64,000 nt of DNA, taken from NCBI RefSeq assembly GCF_023243115.1, contig NZ_CP085081.1, forward strand, positions 4,113,001 to 4,177,000, given 5' to 3'. The stretch comes from Sediminicoccus sp. KRV36 (lineage in GTDB: Bacteria > Pseudomonadota > Alphaproteobacteria > Acetobacterales > Acetobacteraceae). The notes under the pieces were generated by a model, which was not told the DNA's origin, did no database searches, and saw nothing but the letters and a program-made list of their open reading frames with translations. This document shows, one piece after another, positions 18,612 to 26,804 of the stretch. A program made the translations under genes and the position numbers. Numbering within the stretch: the first letter of the stretch is position 1; the number at the start of each line of letters is the position of its first letter.

Positions 18612-20687
18612 TCACGCGCAATGCAGGATGTAGTTGCCGGCGGCGGAAAGCTCCGCCGAGAGGCCGGGATAGACGACGATGGTGGTGGTTGGTTCCTCAA
18701 TGATGGCGGGGCCGCTGACCTGCGCGCCGGGCTGCAGCGCGGCACCCCGGAAGATCGGCGTGGGCGCGCGTCCCGTCTCGACGAAGTAGCAGGGGCGCAG
18801 CGCGGCCGGCATCGGCACATGCGCGCTGGCTGTAACGTCAGGTGGTGGGGGTGGTGCGAAAAGGCTGATGGAAATGCGGCCCTTCCAGTTCACGAACTCC
18901 ACCGGGCTGCCCTCGTCGCGCACGGCATAGACCCGCTCATGCGCCTGGTGGAAGGTCTCGGCGAGGGCCGCCACATCGCTAGCGCCAGTGATGCGGTTCA
19001 GCGGCAGGCGCGTGTCCAGCTCCCAGACCTGCGCGCGATACCGCGCTTCCACCACGAGCTCCACGCGCGCCTCGGCGCCATCCGCGCCCTGCAGGCCGCG
19101 TTGGAATTCCGCAAGCTCGGCCTCGATCTCCGCCAGCGCGCGGTTCACGCCCGCCATGTCGAAATTGGCGCTGTCGGTGAAGCGGCTGCGCGTCGCTTCG
19201 AAGATGATGGCGCTGTATTGCATGCCGCAGGCCGAGAGCGCCGAAGCCAGGCGCGGCAGGATCACCGTGTCACAGCCCAATTCGCGCGCGATGGGCATGA
19301 TGTTGAAGCCGGCCGCGCCGCCGCCCGCCACGATCACGCTTTCGCGCGGGTTCAGACCCTCATTCACCGTGATCTCGCCAATGGCCTTGATCATCAGCTC
19401 ATTGGCGATGGTCATGATGGCGGCCGCGGTTTCATCCGGCGTGCGGCCGATCTCGCCGGCCAGCCGCGTGATGACGCGCGTGGCCGCCGCCGCATCCAGC
19501 GCCAGCCGCCCGCCATTGAAATAGCCGGGGTCAATATAGCCCAGATGCAGCGCCGCATCGGAAACCGTGGGTTGATCCCCGCCGCGCCCATAGCAGGCCG
19601 GCCCTGGGGTCGAGCCCGCCGATTGCGGCCCCACGCGCAGCAACCCGCCCGCATCCAGCCAGGCGATGGAACCACCCCCCGCGCCGATGCTGCGCACATC
19701 CACGGTGGAGGTGCCGATGATGTCACCCAGCCAGCGCTGCCCCAGCCAGGAATCGCGCGTGTAGACGAGGCCGCCATCACGCACCAATCCGACATCGAAG
19801 GTCGTGCCGCCGGTGTCACAGACGATGGCATTGCCGCCCAGCCTTTCCACCGCACAGGCCGCACGCCCCGCGACGGGCGCCATGGCGGGGCCGGATTTGA
19901 GCGTGTGGATGGGCCGCGCGATCAGCTCCTCCACCGCCTGGCAGCCGCCGACCGAGGTGCTGACCAGCAAATCCCCGGCAAAGCCCGCGGCGCGCAAATC
20001 CGCCGCCATTTCGCGCAGATGCTTCTGCATGAGCGGCTTGAGCGAGGCGTCAATCGCCGTCGCCGACGCACGCCGATACTCGCGCAGGATGGGCACCAGC
20101 TGGTGTGACAGCGTGTAGGGCACGCCGGGCATCATCTCCTCCAGCAATGCGCCCAGCCGCAATTCATGGTCGGGCAAGGCGATGGACCAGAGCAGGGAGA
20201 CGGCCACCGCCTCGATCTTTCGCGCCTTCAGCGTCTCGATCACCTGGCGCGCCTGGGCTTCGTCGAAGGGCACCACCACCTCGCCCTCCGCACTCACGCG
20301 CTCGGTGATCTCGAAGCTGAGGCGGCGCGGGATATAGGGGTCCGGGTAGTCGTAGCTGTAGTCGTGCGGGCCGTGCTTGCCGCCTTCCTTGAAGGTCAGC
20401 GTGTCCTTGAAGCCGCGCGTGGTGAGAAATGCCGTGCGGGCCGTGCGCTTGGTGACGACCGCATTGGTGGCGCGGGTGGTGCCGTAGATCAGGATTGCCG
20501 TCTCAGCAAGCAGCTTGGGCACGCTGATGCCCAGATCACCGGCAACCACGGCCAGCGCGCCTTCCATCCCCTCGAAAATCCGGTCGGGCGTGGTGAGGGA
20601 TTTGCCGATATGCAGGCGGCCGGCGGGGTCCAGCACCACCATATCCGTGAAGGTTCCGCCGGTATCCACGGAAATTCGATAGGCCAT
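18612..20687 (-). CDS. hyuA: Hydantoinase A / N-methylhydantoinase alpha subunit (ATP-binding)
   Basis: A 691-residue HyuA subunit with the actin-like ATPase fold. The phosphate-loop motif VDTGGTFTDMV stands at residues 6-16, the second nucleotide segment CDTGGTTFDVGLV in mid-protein, and GGGAAGF later. It phosphorylates the ring carbonyl so that HyuB can open it. The ATG at 20687 is chosen over an upstream GTG or similar because AGGGGA lies 7 bases before it. That site is trapped in a strong hairpin (20688-20729), so translation of the first operon gene may be regulated. First gene of the run ending at 3931. Confidence 0.9.
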   Translation of the reverse strand: MAYRISVDTGGTFTDMVVLDPAGRLHIGKSLTTPDRIFEGMEGALAVVAGDLGISVPKLLAETAILIYGTTRATNAVVTKRTARTAFLTTRGFKDTLTFKEGGKHGPHDYSYDYPDPYIPRRLSFEITERVSAEGEVVVPFDEAQARQVIETLKARKIEAVAVSLLWSIALPDHELRLGALLEEMMPGVPYTLSHQLVPILREYRRASATAIDASLKPLMQKHLREMAADLRAAGFAGDLLVSTSVGGCQAVEELIARPIHTLKSGPAMAPVAGRAACAVERLGGNAIVCDTGGTTFDVGLVRDGGLVYTRDSWLGQRWLGDIIGTSTVDVRSIGAGGGSIAWLDAGGLLRVGPQSAGSTPGPACYGRGGDQPTVSDAALHLGYIDPGYFNGGRLALDAAAATRVITRLAGEIGRTPDETAAAIMTIANELMIKAIGEITVNEGLNPRESVIVAGGGAAGFNIMPIARELGCDTVILPRLASALSACGMQYSAIIFEATRSRFTDSANFDMAGVNRALAEIEAELAEFQRGLQGADGAEARVELVVEARYRAQVWELDTRLPLNRITGASDVAALAETFHQAHERVYAVRDEGSPVEFVNWKGRISISLFAPPPPPDVTASAHVPMPAALRPCYFVETGRAPTPIFRGAALQPGAQVSGPAIIEEPTTTIVVYPGLSAELSAAGNYILHCA

Positions 20688-20729
20688 GCACCATTCCCCT
20701 GGCTTCACACTTGCCGCCGGGGATGGTGC
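20688..20729 (-). promoter_or_regulatory. Hairpin sequestering the hyuA ribosome binding site
   Basis: On the transcript the arms GCACCAUCCCCGGC and GCC-A-GGGG-A-AUGGUGC pair over 14 bp with two single-A bulges and a 12-nt loop (GGCAAGUGUGAA). The right arm contains the whole AGGGGA Shine-Dalgarno (plus strand 20695-20700) and abuts the start codon, whose first A can also pair. As DNA it is equally a long interrupted palindrome in a 96-bp divergent promoter. Either reading (translational switch or operator) makes it a likely control point. Confidence 0.65.
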
Positions 20730-20783
20730 ACTGGCGATACGACTTGTCCACCCGGTCCAGCTTCAAAAACATGGGGTTTCAGC

Positions 20784-21419
20784 ATGAGCGACGACGCCTA
20801 CACCTCCCGCGGCTATGGCGCGAAACCTGTCGGCTTCGGCGAAAAGCCCGGCCTGGTCGTGGTGGATTTCCAGACCGGCTTCACCGATCCGAGCTTCCCC
20901 ATGGGTGGCTCGCCCCTCGTCGATCGCGCCGTGGAAAACACGGCCAGGCTGATGCGCGCGGCCAAGGCGGCGGGCGTGCCCATCATCGCCTGCGTCGTCG
21001 CCTTTGACGGACCGAAGGGCGCGCCGCATTGGAAGGTGCCGCCCGTGCTCGACCTGCTGGCCGGCAGCGCGGGCACGGCACTCGATCCCCGCATCGCGGC
21101 CGAGGAGCCCGACGTGGTGCTGGCCAAGACCGCGCCCTCCATCTTCTTCGGCACCGCGGCCGGCGCCATCCTGACGCGCGAACGCGTGGACACCGTGATC
21201 GTCACCGGCTGCATCACTTCGGGCTGCGTACGCGCCAGCATCATTGACGCCTTCTCGCTCGGCTTTCGCGTCCAGGTGCCGGAGGATTGCGTGGGCGATC
21301 AGGACCAGGTCGCGCATGACCAGAACCTGAAGGATGTTGGCCGCCGCTATGCCGATATCACCACGGCGGATGCGATGATCGCGCAGATTGAGGTTTGGCG
21401 GAAGAAGAACAGCCGGTAG
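20784..21419 (+). CDS. Isochorismatase-family hydrolase, probable N-carbamoylsarcosine amidohydrolase
   Basis: A 211-residue cysteine hydrolase with the triad of the isochorismatase/nicotinamidase fold: D28 (VVVDFQTGF), K115 (LAKTAPSIF) and nucleophile C148 in TSGCVRAS. The T-S-G-C-V-R-A active-site string and the following VPEDCVGDQ are the style of N-carbamoylsarcosine amidohydrolases (carbamoylsarcosine -> sarcosine + CO2 + NH3). It diverges from hyuA, whose product would be its substrate, and sarcosine would feed the sox genes. The ATG at 20784 has only a weak GGGG upstream. Other ureidoacid or maleamate hydrolases share the fold, so the specific assignment rests on context. Confidence 0.8.
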   Translation: MSDDAYTSRGYGAKPVGFGEKPGLVVVDFQTGFTDPSFPMGGSPLVDRAVENTARLMRAAKAAGVPIIACVVAFDGPKGAPHWKVPPVLDLLAGSAGTALDPRIAAEEPDVVLAKTAPSIFFGTAAGAILTRERVDTVIVTGCITSGCVRASIIDAFSLGFRVQVPEDCVGDQDQVAHDQNLKDVGRRYADITTADAMIAQIEVWRKKNSR

Positions 21420-21429
21420 ACGCTCCGAC

Positions 21430-22551
21430 TCAGGCGTGCACCCAGCCTTGGCGGGCGCGCCAGTCCAGCGGCAAATTACCGAAGCGGGAAAGCTTCAGCT
21501 GCGACAGGTCGGCGAAGTCGCAATCGCCTTCCAGGATCAGCTGCGCCAGCGCGCGCCCGACCGCCGGAGAGAGACCAAAGCCGATCGATGACATGGTCGC
21601 GATGGTCACATTATCGGGATCGCCCAGCCGGTCCAGGATGGGCCGGCCATCGGGCGTATTCTCGATGATGCCGCCCCAGCTGCGGATCACCCGCACATGA
21701 CCGAGCTTGGGGAACATCTCGGTCAGTCGCCGCGCCAGGCTCGCCACCACGGGCGTGTTTTCCGCGCGCGGCGTTCCGGCGCCTTCCAGATCCAGCCACG
21801 CATGCGGCCCACCGCCATAGGCGAGGTTGCCGCGCAAGGTCTGCCGCCCATAGATCCCATTGCCATCCACCCCGCCATGGGTGAGCAGCGGCAGCGGCTC
21901 CGTCACCATGATTTCCGCACGCGCCGGGGCCATGGGCACGCGCACGCCAAAGGGCTCGGCCAGCGCGCCGGTGTGCGGGCCAGCCGCCAGCAGCACGGCA
22001 TCGCAGCCGATCTCGCCGGCACTTGTCCGCACCGCGACCGCGCGGCCGCCACGCAGCACCAGGCCCAGCATCGTGGTGTGCTGCAGAATGCGACCGCCCT
22101 GGCGTTCGATCGCCCAGGCATAGGCCTGGGCGGTGCGCTGCGGGTTGGCGTGGCCGCCATAATGCCAGAACATCCCGCCATGCACGTCATCCGCCACCCA
22201 GGGGATGAATTCGCGCAACTGCTTCGCGTCCAGTTCCTCGGCGCGGAAGCCCTGGTCGGTGGCGATCTTGGCGCTGGCGCGCAGCCGCTCCATCTGGCCT
22301 TCATCCAGCGCCACCTTGATGCGGTTCGGCCGCCATTCCGTGGGGTGGCCGAGCAGCTCATCCATCTGCGGCCAGAGGCGCTGCTCCTCACGGAACAAGG
22401 GCGAATAGGGGTGCGTGCAGCCGCCGCCATTCCGCCCGCTCGCTTCCCAGCCGACGATGCCCTTCTCGATCAGCGTGACCGGATGCCCGGCCCGCGTCAG
22501 CCAGAAGGCGGTGGACAGCCCAGTGACGCCACCGCCGATGATGACGATCAT
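21430..22551 (-). CDS. FAD-dependent oxidoreductase, DAO family
   Basis: A 373-residue D-amino-acid-oxidase/glycine-oxidase fold protein. The ADP-binding motif IGGGVTGLSTAFWLTRAG begins at residue 5, and the C-terminal FAD closure with SIGFGLSPAVGRA is intact. The preceding gene, 58 bp upstream on the same strand, encodes an HcnB-like flavoprotein; such pairs form the beta and alpha subunits of membrane-linked opine, hydroxyproline or cyanide-forming glycine dehydrogenases. Probably oxidises an amino acid or N-alkyl amino acid (sarcosine and relatives are possible given the neighbourhood). The stop converges on the amidohydrolase stop 10 bp away. Confidence 0.87.
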   Translation of the reverse strand: MIVIIGGGVTGLSTAFWLTRAGHPVTLIEKGIVGWEASGRNGGGCTHPYSPLFREEQRLWPQMDELLGHPTEWRPNRIKVALDEGQMERLRASAKIATDQGFRAEELDAKQLREFIPWVADDVHGGMFWHYGGHANPQRTAQAYAWAIERQGGRILQHTTMLGLVLRGGRAVAVRTSAGEIGCDAVLLAAGPHTGALAEPFGVRVPMAPARAEIMVTEPLPLLTHGGVDGNGIYGRQTLRGNLAYGGGPHAWLDLEGAGTPRAENTPVVASLARRLTEMFPKLGHVRVIRSWGGIIENTPDGRPILDRLGDPDNVTIATMSSIGFGLSPAVGRALAQLILEGDCDFADLSQLKLSRFGNLPLDWRARQGWVHA

Positions 22552-22609
22552 GCCACGCCCTCATGCGCCCGCTGCACGAGGCCCGCATCCCGGTCGCCGC
22601 TGCATGCGC

Positions 22610-23896
22610 TCACTTCCCCACCTCGCTCAGCCGCCCGCCGATGAAGACGGCCTCCTCCGGCACGGGTTCCCAATGCGGCAGCCATTGCTCGGCGATGCCG
22701 AACCAGCCGGTCCAATTCGCGCGCAGCGCAGGGTCTTCCTCCAGCGCGCCCAGCACGGCGAGCGGCAAGGGGCGCAGCGGCGCGCGGTAGCTGGCCATGC
22801 GTGGCGCCGCGGGCAGCGCGGCATCCTGCGCCAGCAGCGCCTGCACCGAATCCCGGCAGCGCCGCCCCTGGCAGGGGCCCATGCCGGCGCGCGTCAGCCG
22901 CTTCACCTGGTCCTGCGGGCCGCCTTCGATGGCCGCCAGCCCTGCCCGCGGCCCCTCGGCGCCGAGGTAGCGCGGCGGGCGCAGCGCGCGCAGATCAGCG
23001 AGGCGCACCTCCTCACAGGCGCAGATCATGCGGGCAGGGTCACTGAGCGCGTGCTGCATCCACGCCGCGCGCGCCACGGGCGCCGTGCCCGCCGCATCGC
23101 CCGTGATGGCGACCCCGCCGGGCAAGCTGGCCGCGACAAAGCCGCCGCGCGCCGTATCCCAGGCGATGGAGCCACCCAGCACATCCGCCAGCTCGATATT
23201 GGGCGCCGCATCCACCGCCAGCACCACCGTATCGCAGGCCAGTTCGCGCCAGCTGCCATCCTTCCAGGCGATGCCCTCCACCTCCAGCGAGCCCAGGATG
23301 CGGATCTCGCAAGCCTCGCTGAGGCGCAGCGCGATCTCGGGGAAGCTCACCGCGCCCGCGCCGATCACCGCCACGCGGTTGCCGGTGAAATCGCCGAGCA
23401 GGCGATGCGCGGCATCGAGGCCCCGCGCACCCATCACGCCGGGCAATTCCCAGCCCTCGAAGGGCACCACCACATCGCGCGCGCCGGCCGCGATGGTGAG
23501 GCGCGCGGCCCCCACCAGCCAGGCCGTAGCGCGATCCGCCAGGCCCAGGATGAAGGGCGCCCCCTGGAAACCGCCCCAGACGGAAACGCCCAGCGCCACC
23601 TCCACGCCCGCCTCCATCGCCGCTTCCAGCCCGGGCCGCGCAGCCACCACGCGCTCCTCCATGCGGGCCGGCTGCTGCACGGCGGGGCCGACGCGCCCGC
23701 CGAACAGGAAGGGAATATCCAGCCCGATCAGGCCGGGATCGAGCGGCTGTTCATCCAGCAGGATCACGCGCTCGCCACGCGCCGCGGCCGCCAGCGCCGC
23801 GGCGATGCCCGCCTCCCCCGCACCGATCACCGCGTGGTCGAACGCCGCACGCAGCGGAAATGTCTTGCCGGCAAGCGAGGTCGGATCAAGGGCCAT
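22610..23896 (-). CDS. HcnB/OoxA-like FAD-NAD oxidoreductase with BFD-type 2Fe-2S domain
   Basis: A flavoprotein of about 428 residues. An N-terminal Rossmann motif (HAVIGAGEAGIAAALAAAARG, near residues 20-40), a second one (VAVIGAGAVSF) and a C-terminal BFD-like 2Fe-2S site (CAC-EE, then GPCQGRRC) follow the order of the alpha subunit of hydrogen cyanide synthase/opine oxidase-type dehydrogenases. I use the ATG at 23896; an ATG at 23932, 8 bp after the LysR stop, would add 12 residues and neither has a good ribosome binding site. The third, small 2Fe-2S subunit usual in these complexes is not adjacent. Confidence 0.83.
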   Translation of the reverse strand: MALDPTSLAGKTFPLRAAFDHAVIGAGEAGIAAALAAAARGERVILLDEQPLDPGLIGLDIPFLFGGRVGPAVQQPARMEERVVAARPGLEAAMEAGVEVALGVSVWGGFQGAPFILGLADRATAWLVGAARLTIAAGARDVVVPFEGWELPGVMGARGLDAAHRLLGDFTGNRVAVIGAGAVSFPEIALRLSEACEIRILGSLEVEGIAWKDGSWRELACDTVVLAVDAAPNIELADVLGGSIAWDTARGGFVAASLPGGVAITGDAAGTAPVARAAWMQHALSDPARMICACEEVRLADLRALRPPRYLGAEGPRAGLAAIEGGPQDQVKRLTRAGMGPCQGRRCRDSVQALLAQDAALPAAPRMASYRAPLRPLPLAVLGALEEDPALRANWTGWFGIAEQWLPHWEPVPEEAVFIGGRLSEVGK

Positions 23897-23939
23897 GGCG
23901 GCAGCGCAGCATGTCACGCGGCCCGCGTCCATGCCGAAT

Positions 23940-24848
23940 TCACGCCTCGCGCGCTTCCGCCAGCAGCAGACGCCGCAGCCAGGCATGGCCGGGATCCGCC
24001 TCGAAGCGGCGATGAAAGATCATGGAAAGCCGCGTGTGCCGCACATTCACAGGGGGCGCGCGGGTGATCAGCCGGTGGCTCTCGGCCAGGTGCGAAGCCA
24101 GCCGCGCCGAGAGCGTCATGATCATGTCCGTCCGGGCCAGGATATCCGGCACGGCCGAGAGATGCGCGACCACGGCGCCCAGCTGCCGCGTCATGCCCAG
24201 CGCCGCCAGCACCACATCCATCGCCCCATCGCGCGAGCCATTGGGCGAATGCAGCAGATGCGGCACGGAGATGAAGCGCTCCAGTGTGAATTCGCCCCGC
24301 GCCAGGGGATGGTCGCTTCGCATCAGCGTGAGGAAGGCCTCGGGCAGCAGGCGCAGGCGGGTGTAGAGCGCACCTGGCTCCGGCAGCACCGCGATGGCGA
24401 GCTGCGCCTCGCCACGCTCCAGCAGCGCCTCGGCATTGGTGCGGTCCGCATGGCGGATCGCGAGCAGGCAGCCTGGCGCCTCCCGCCCCATGCGCTCCAG
24501 CACGCGCGGCGCCAGCGCGGCTTCGGCGTATTCGGAAAAGGCCACCGGGAAGATGCGGCGCGCCGTCGCGGGGTCAAAGGGGGCCTGCACCGCCAGCACC
24601 TCCGAAAGCCGGTCCAGCGCCTCGGCGATGGGGCCGGCCAGGGCGGAGGCGAGTGCCGTGGGCTCCACACCGCCCGGGCGGCGCAGGAAAAGCTCATCGC
24701 CCAGCGCCGCGCGCAGCCGCGCCAGCGCATTGGAAACGGCCGGCTGCGACAGGTTCAGCCGCTGTGCGGCACGCGTCACATGCCGCTCCCGCGCCACGGC
24801 ATCGAAGACGCGCAGCAGGTTGAGATCGAGTTGCGAGAGTTCGGTCAT
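23940..24848 (-). CDS. LysR-family transcriptional regulator
   Basis: A 302-residue LysR activator/repressor. The winged HTH spans about residues 8-65 (LNLLRVFDAVARERHVTRAA, LSQPAVSNAL), followed by the two-lobe effector-binding domain. It is divergent from the DoxX gene and immediately upstream of the two FAD oxidoreductase genes, either of which it could control. A textbook T-N11-A dyad lies in the divergent gap (24860-24880). The effector is unknown. Confidence 0.92.
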   Translation of the reverse strand: MTELSQLDLNLLRVFDAVARERHVTRAAQRLNLSQPAVSNALARLRAALGDELFLRRPGGVEPTALASALAGPIAEALDRLSEVLAVQAPFDPATARRIFPVAFSEYAEAALAPRVLERMGREAPGCLLAIRHADRTNAEALLERGEAQLAIAVLPEPGALYTRLRLLPEAFLTLMRSDHPLARGEFTLERFISVPHLLHSPNGSRDGAMDVVLAALGMTRQLGAVVAHLSAVPDILARTDMIMTLSARLASHLAESHRLITRAPPVNVRHTRLSMIFHRRFEADPGHAWLRRLLLAEAREA

Positions 24849-24859
24849 GCGGCAACACC

Positions 24860-24880
24860 ATCATTCACGCTGGTGATGAT
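24860..24880. promoter_or_regulatory. LysR-type T-N11-A operator
   Basis: ATCAT-N11-ATGAT, a perfect 5-bp dyad with the 11-bp spacing of LysR boxes, lies 12 bp upstream of the lysR start and 86 bp before the DoxX start. It fits autoregulation plus control of the divergent gene. Confidence 0.5.
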
Positions 24881-24965
24881 CCCTGTTCCAAGCCGCGATT
24901 GGAAGGGGCACGTGCGGGGGAGCAGTTTGCCGCCAGCGAAACACACCCGAACGGAGATTTTCCCG

Positions 24966-25400
24966 ATGCCTTCCACCCAGACCACCACCCCTTATGCCGC
25001 CCTTTTGCTGCGCCTCTCGCTCGGCAGCATCCTGCTTGCGCATGGCGCCTGGCTGAAGCTCGGCGTCTTCGGCCTTGCCGGCACGATGGGCTTCTTCGGT
25101 TCGATCGGCCTGCTGCCCCTCCTGGGCGCGGTGGTGGCCCTGGGCGAGACGGCGGCGGGCCTCGCCCTCATCACCGGTGTGCTGGTGCGGCCGGCGGCAC
25201 TGCTGAGCCTGCCCATCATGATCGGCGCCACGGTGATGCATGCGGGCAATGGCTGGCTGTTTTCGGCGCCGAATGGCGGCTGGGAATTTCCCGCCTTCCT
25301 GACGCTGGCGCTGCTGGTCCAGGCGGGGCTGGGCGCTGGCGCCCATGCGCTGGATCTGCCGCGCCTGCTCGGCCGCGCGCCTTCCGCCCAGCGGGCGTGA
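24966..25400 (+). CDS. DoxX-family membrane protein
   Basis: A 144-residue inner-membrane protein with four predicted helices. The DoxX signature appears as RLSLGSILLAHGAWLKLG near residues 16-33, with the acidic-hydrophobic segment around VVALGETAAGLALITG. Relatives take part in thiosulfate:quinone oxidoreductase, redox defence or unknown processes. GGAGA precedes the ATG by 9 bases. Regulated, by position, by the divergent LysR protein. Confidence 0.88.
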   Translation: MPSTQTTTPYAALLLRLSLGSILLAHGAWLKLGVFGLAGTMGFFGSIGLLPLLGAVVALGETAAGLALITGVLVRPAALLSLPIMIGATVMHAGNGWLFSAPNGGWEFPAFLTLALLVQAGLGAGAHALDLPRLLGRAPSAQRA

Positions 25401-25413
25401 CCCGGGCTCGGCG

Positions 25414-26055
25414 TCAGCCGCCCAGCAGTGACGAAACCCGCCCGAAGGGCGGCCAGGCGACGGCGATCTGCGTGCTGTAGAAAATCAGCGCGAAGAAGGC
25501 GATGAGCACGATGCTGGCACTCGCCACCCAGGCGATCGGCAGCAATCCGCCCCGGCGGCGCGGCCGGTGCAGCCGCGTGCTCAGTCGCTGCGCCCCGCCG
25601 TAATGCGGCAGGTTGCGCTGCTGCAAGGGCGGCGGGGTGGAGGGGCCGGCCGGCCGGGCCGTTGCAGCCATGCTGTCCAGGGCGGTAGCCTCCGCGGGGG
25701 GCGGTGCCGCGCGGGCCACTACCGGCTCCGGAAGGGGCGGGGCTGCGGATGCGGTGGGCTGACCGGCCGGCTCCGGCATCCCGCCGAGCGTCACTTCGGG
25801 GAAATTCTCCCCCGGGCTTGCGACTTCGGGGCCCGCGACTTCGAGGCTCGCAGCTTCGGGACTCGCAATTTCGGGCACCACCGCGGAGGGAGGGGCCACC
25901 TTGTCCGCGGAGATCTCCGCTGGCTCAGCCTCGGCCGCCGGCAGCTCCGGAACCCATTGATGATCGCAGGCAGCACAACGCAGCGCCTTGCCATGGGCCA
26001 GGAGCGCATCCGGAACGCGATAGGTCGCGGTGCAATTCGGGCAGGCAATGTCCAT
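25414..26055 (-). CDS. Zinc-ribbon (MJ0042-type) membrane protein with pentapeptide repeats
   Basis: A 213-residue protein in three parts. Residues 1-35 form a zinc ribbon with C5-x2-C8 and C27-x2-C30 (ACPNCTATYRVPDALL). A long Ala/Pro/Glu-rich low-complexity linker contains four tandem E-x-A-x-P-like units. A single membrane helix lies near the C-terminus (LLPIAWVASASIVLIAFFAL). The start at 26055 puts the ribbon at the N-terminus as in relatives; 54 more codons are open upstream. It diverges from ftsE, a common location for this family in alphaproteobacteria. Function unknown. Confidence 0.8.
   Translation of the reverse strand: MDIACPNCTATYRVPDALLAHGKALRCAACDHQWVPELPAAEAEPAEISADKVAPPSAVVPEIASPEAASLEVAGPEVASPGENFPEVTLGGMPEPAGQPTASAAPPLPEPVVARAAPPPAEATALDSMAATARPAGPSTPPPLQQRNLPHYGGAQRLSTRLHRPRRRGGLLPIAWVASASIVLIAFFALIFYSTQIAVAWPPFGRVSSLLGG
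25820..25879. repeat. 15-bp tandem repeat, four units
   Basis: Four successive 15-bp units starting at 25820, 25835, 25850 and 25865 (consensus GCGACTTCGGGGCCC on the plus strand) encode the pentapeptide repeats in the linker of the zinc-ribbon protein. In-frame slippage could change linker length. Confidence 0.8.
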
Positions 26056-26138
26056 GTCGCTGTCGCATGTGCCAAGGCGGCGCATATCCTGCAACCATCT
26101 GTTTGCTTTATTGTGAAGCGCGTTGTGAAACTCGGCCC

Positions 26139-26804
26139 ATGGTGCGTTTTTCACGAGTCGGGCTGCGCTATCCGGAAGGTGAGGGCGCCTGGGCCCTGGC
26201 CGAGGTGGATCTGGCACTCGCCCCGGGCAGCTTCACCTGGCTGCTTGGCCCCTCGGGGGCCGGAAAATCCAGCCTCCTGGGGCTGATGAGCCTCTCCCTG
26301 CGCGCCACCGAGGGCGAGGTGGAGGTGCTGGATGCCCGCATCGGCCGGCTGCCCCGCCGCGCCTTCCCGGCCTTGCGCCGGCGCATCGGCGTGGTGTTCC
26401 AGGATTACCGGCTGTTGCAGCATCTCTCCGTGTTTGAGAACGCCGCCCTGCCGCTGCGCATCCAGGGGCTGACCGAAGCCCGCCTGGCGGCCGATGTGCG
26501 CGAGATCCTGCGCTGGGTGGGCCTGTTGGACCGCGCCGAGGCCCCGCCCGCCGCCTTGTCGGGCGGCGAGCAACAGCGCCTTGCCCTGGCACGGGCCGTC
26601 GTCGCCCGCCCTTCCCTGCTCGTCGCCGATGAACCCACCGGCAACCTGGATGCCGCCCAGGCGCGCCGCGTGATCGCCCTGCTGCGGGAAATGCACCGCA
26701 TGGGCACCACCGTGATCGTCGCCACGCATAGCGAGGCGCTGCCCGAGGAATACCCGGCACCCACCCTGCGCCTCGAAGCGGGACGGCTGGTGTCGCATGG
26801 CTGA
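26139..26804 (+). CDS. ftsE: Cell division ATP-binding protein FtsE
   Basis: A 221-residue ABC ATPase that, with FtsX, couples the divisome to septal peptidoglycan hydrolase activation. Walker A GPSGAGKSS, Q-loop VFQDYRLL, signature LSGGEQQR and Walker B LLVADEPTGNLD are complete. The ATG at 26139 lacks a clear Shine-Dalgarno; the frame is open far upstream but without ATPase sequence. The stop overlaps the ftsX start by 8 bp. Confidence 0.93.
   Translation: MVRFSRVGLRYPEGEGAWALAEVDLALAPGSFTWLLGPSGAGKSSLLGLMSLSLRATEGEVEVLDARIGRLPRRAFPALRRRIGVVFQDYRLLQHLSVFENAALPLRIQGLTEARLAADVREILRWVGLLDRAEAPPAALSGGEQQRLALARAVVARPSLLVADEPTGNLDAAQARRVIALLREMHRMGTTVIVATHSEALPEEYPAPTLRLEAGRLVSHG

Noticed and set aside
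16832..20687. HyuAB called as 5-oxoprolinase or acetone carboxylase
   Set aside because: Possible by family, but sarcosine oxidase and a carbamoylsarcosine amidase-like gene alongside favour N-methylhydantoin; no third, gamma carboxylase subunit is present.
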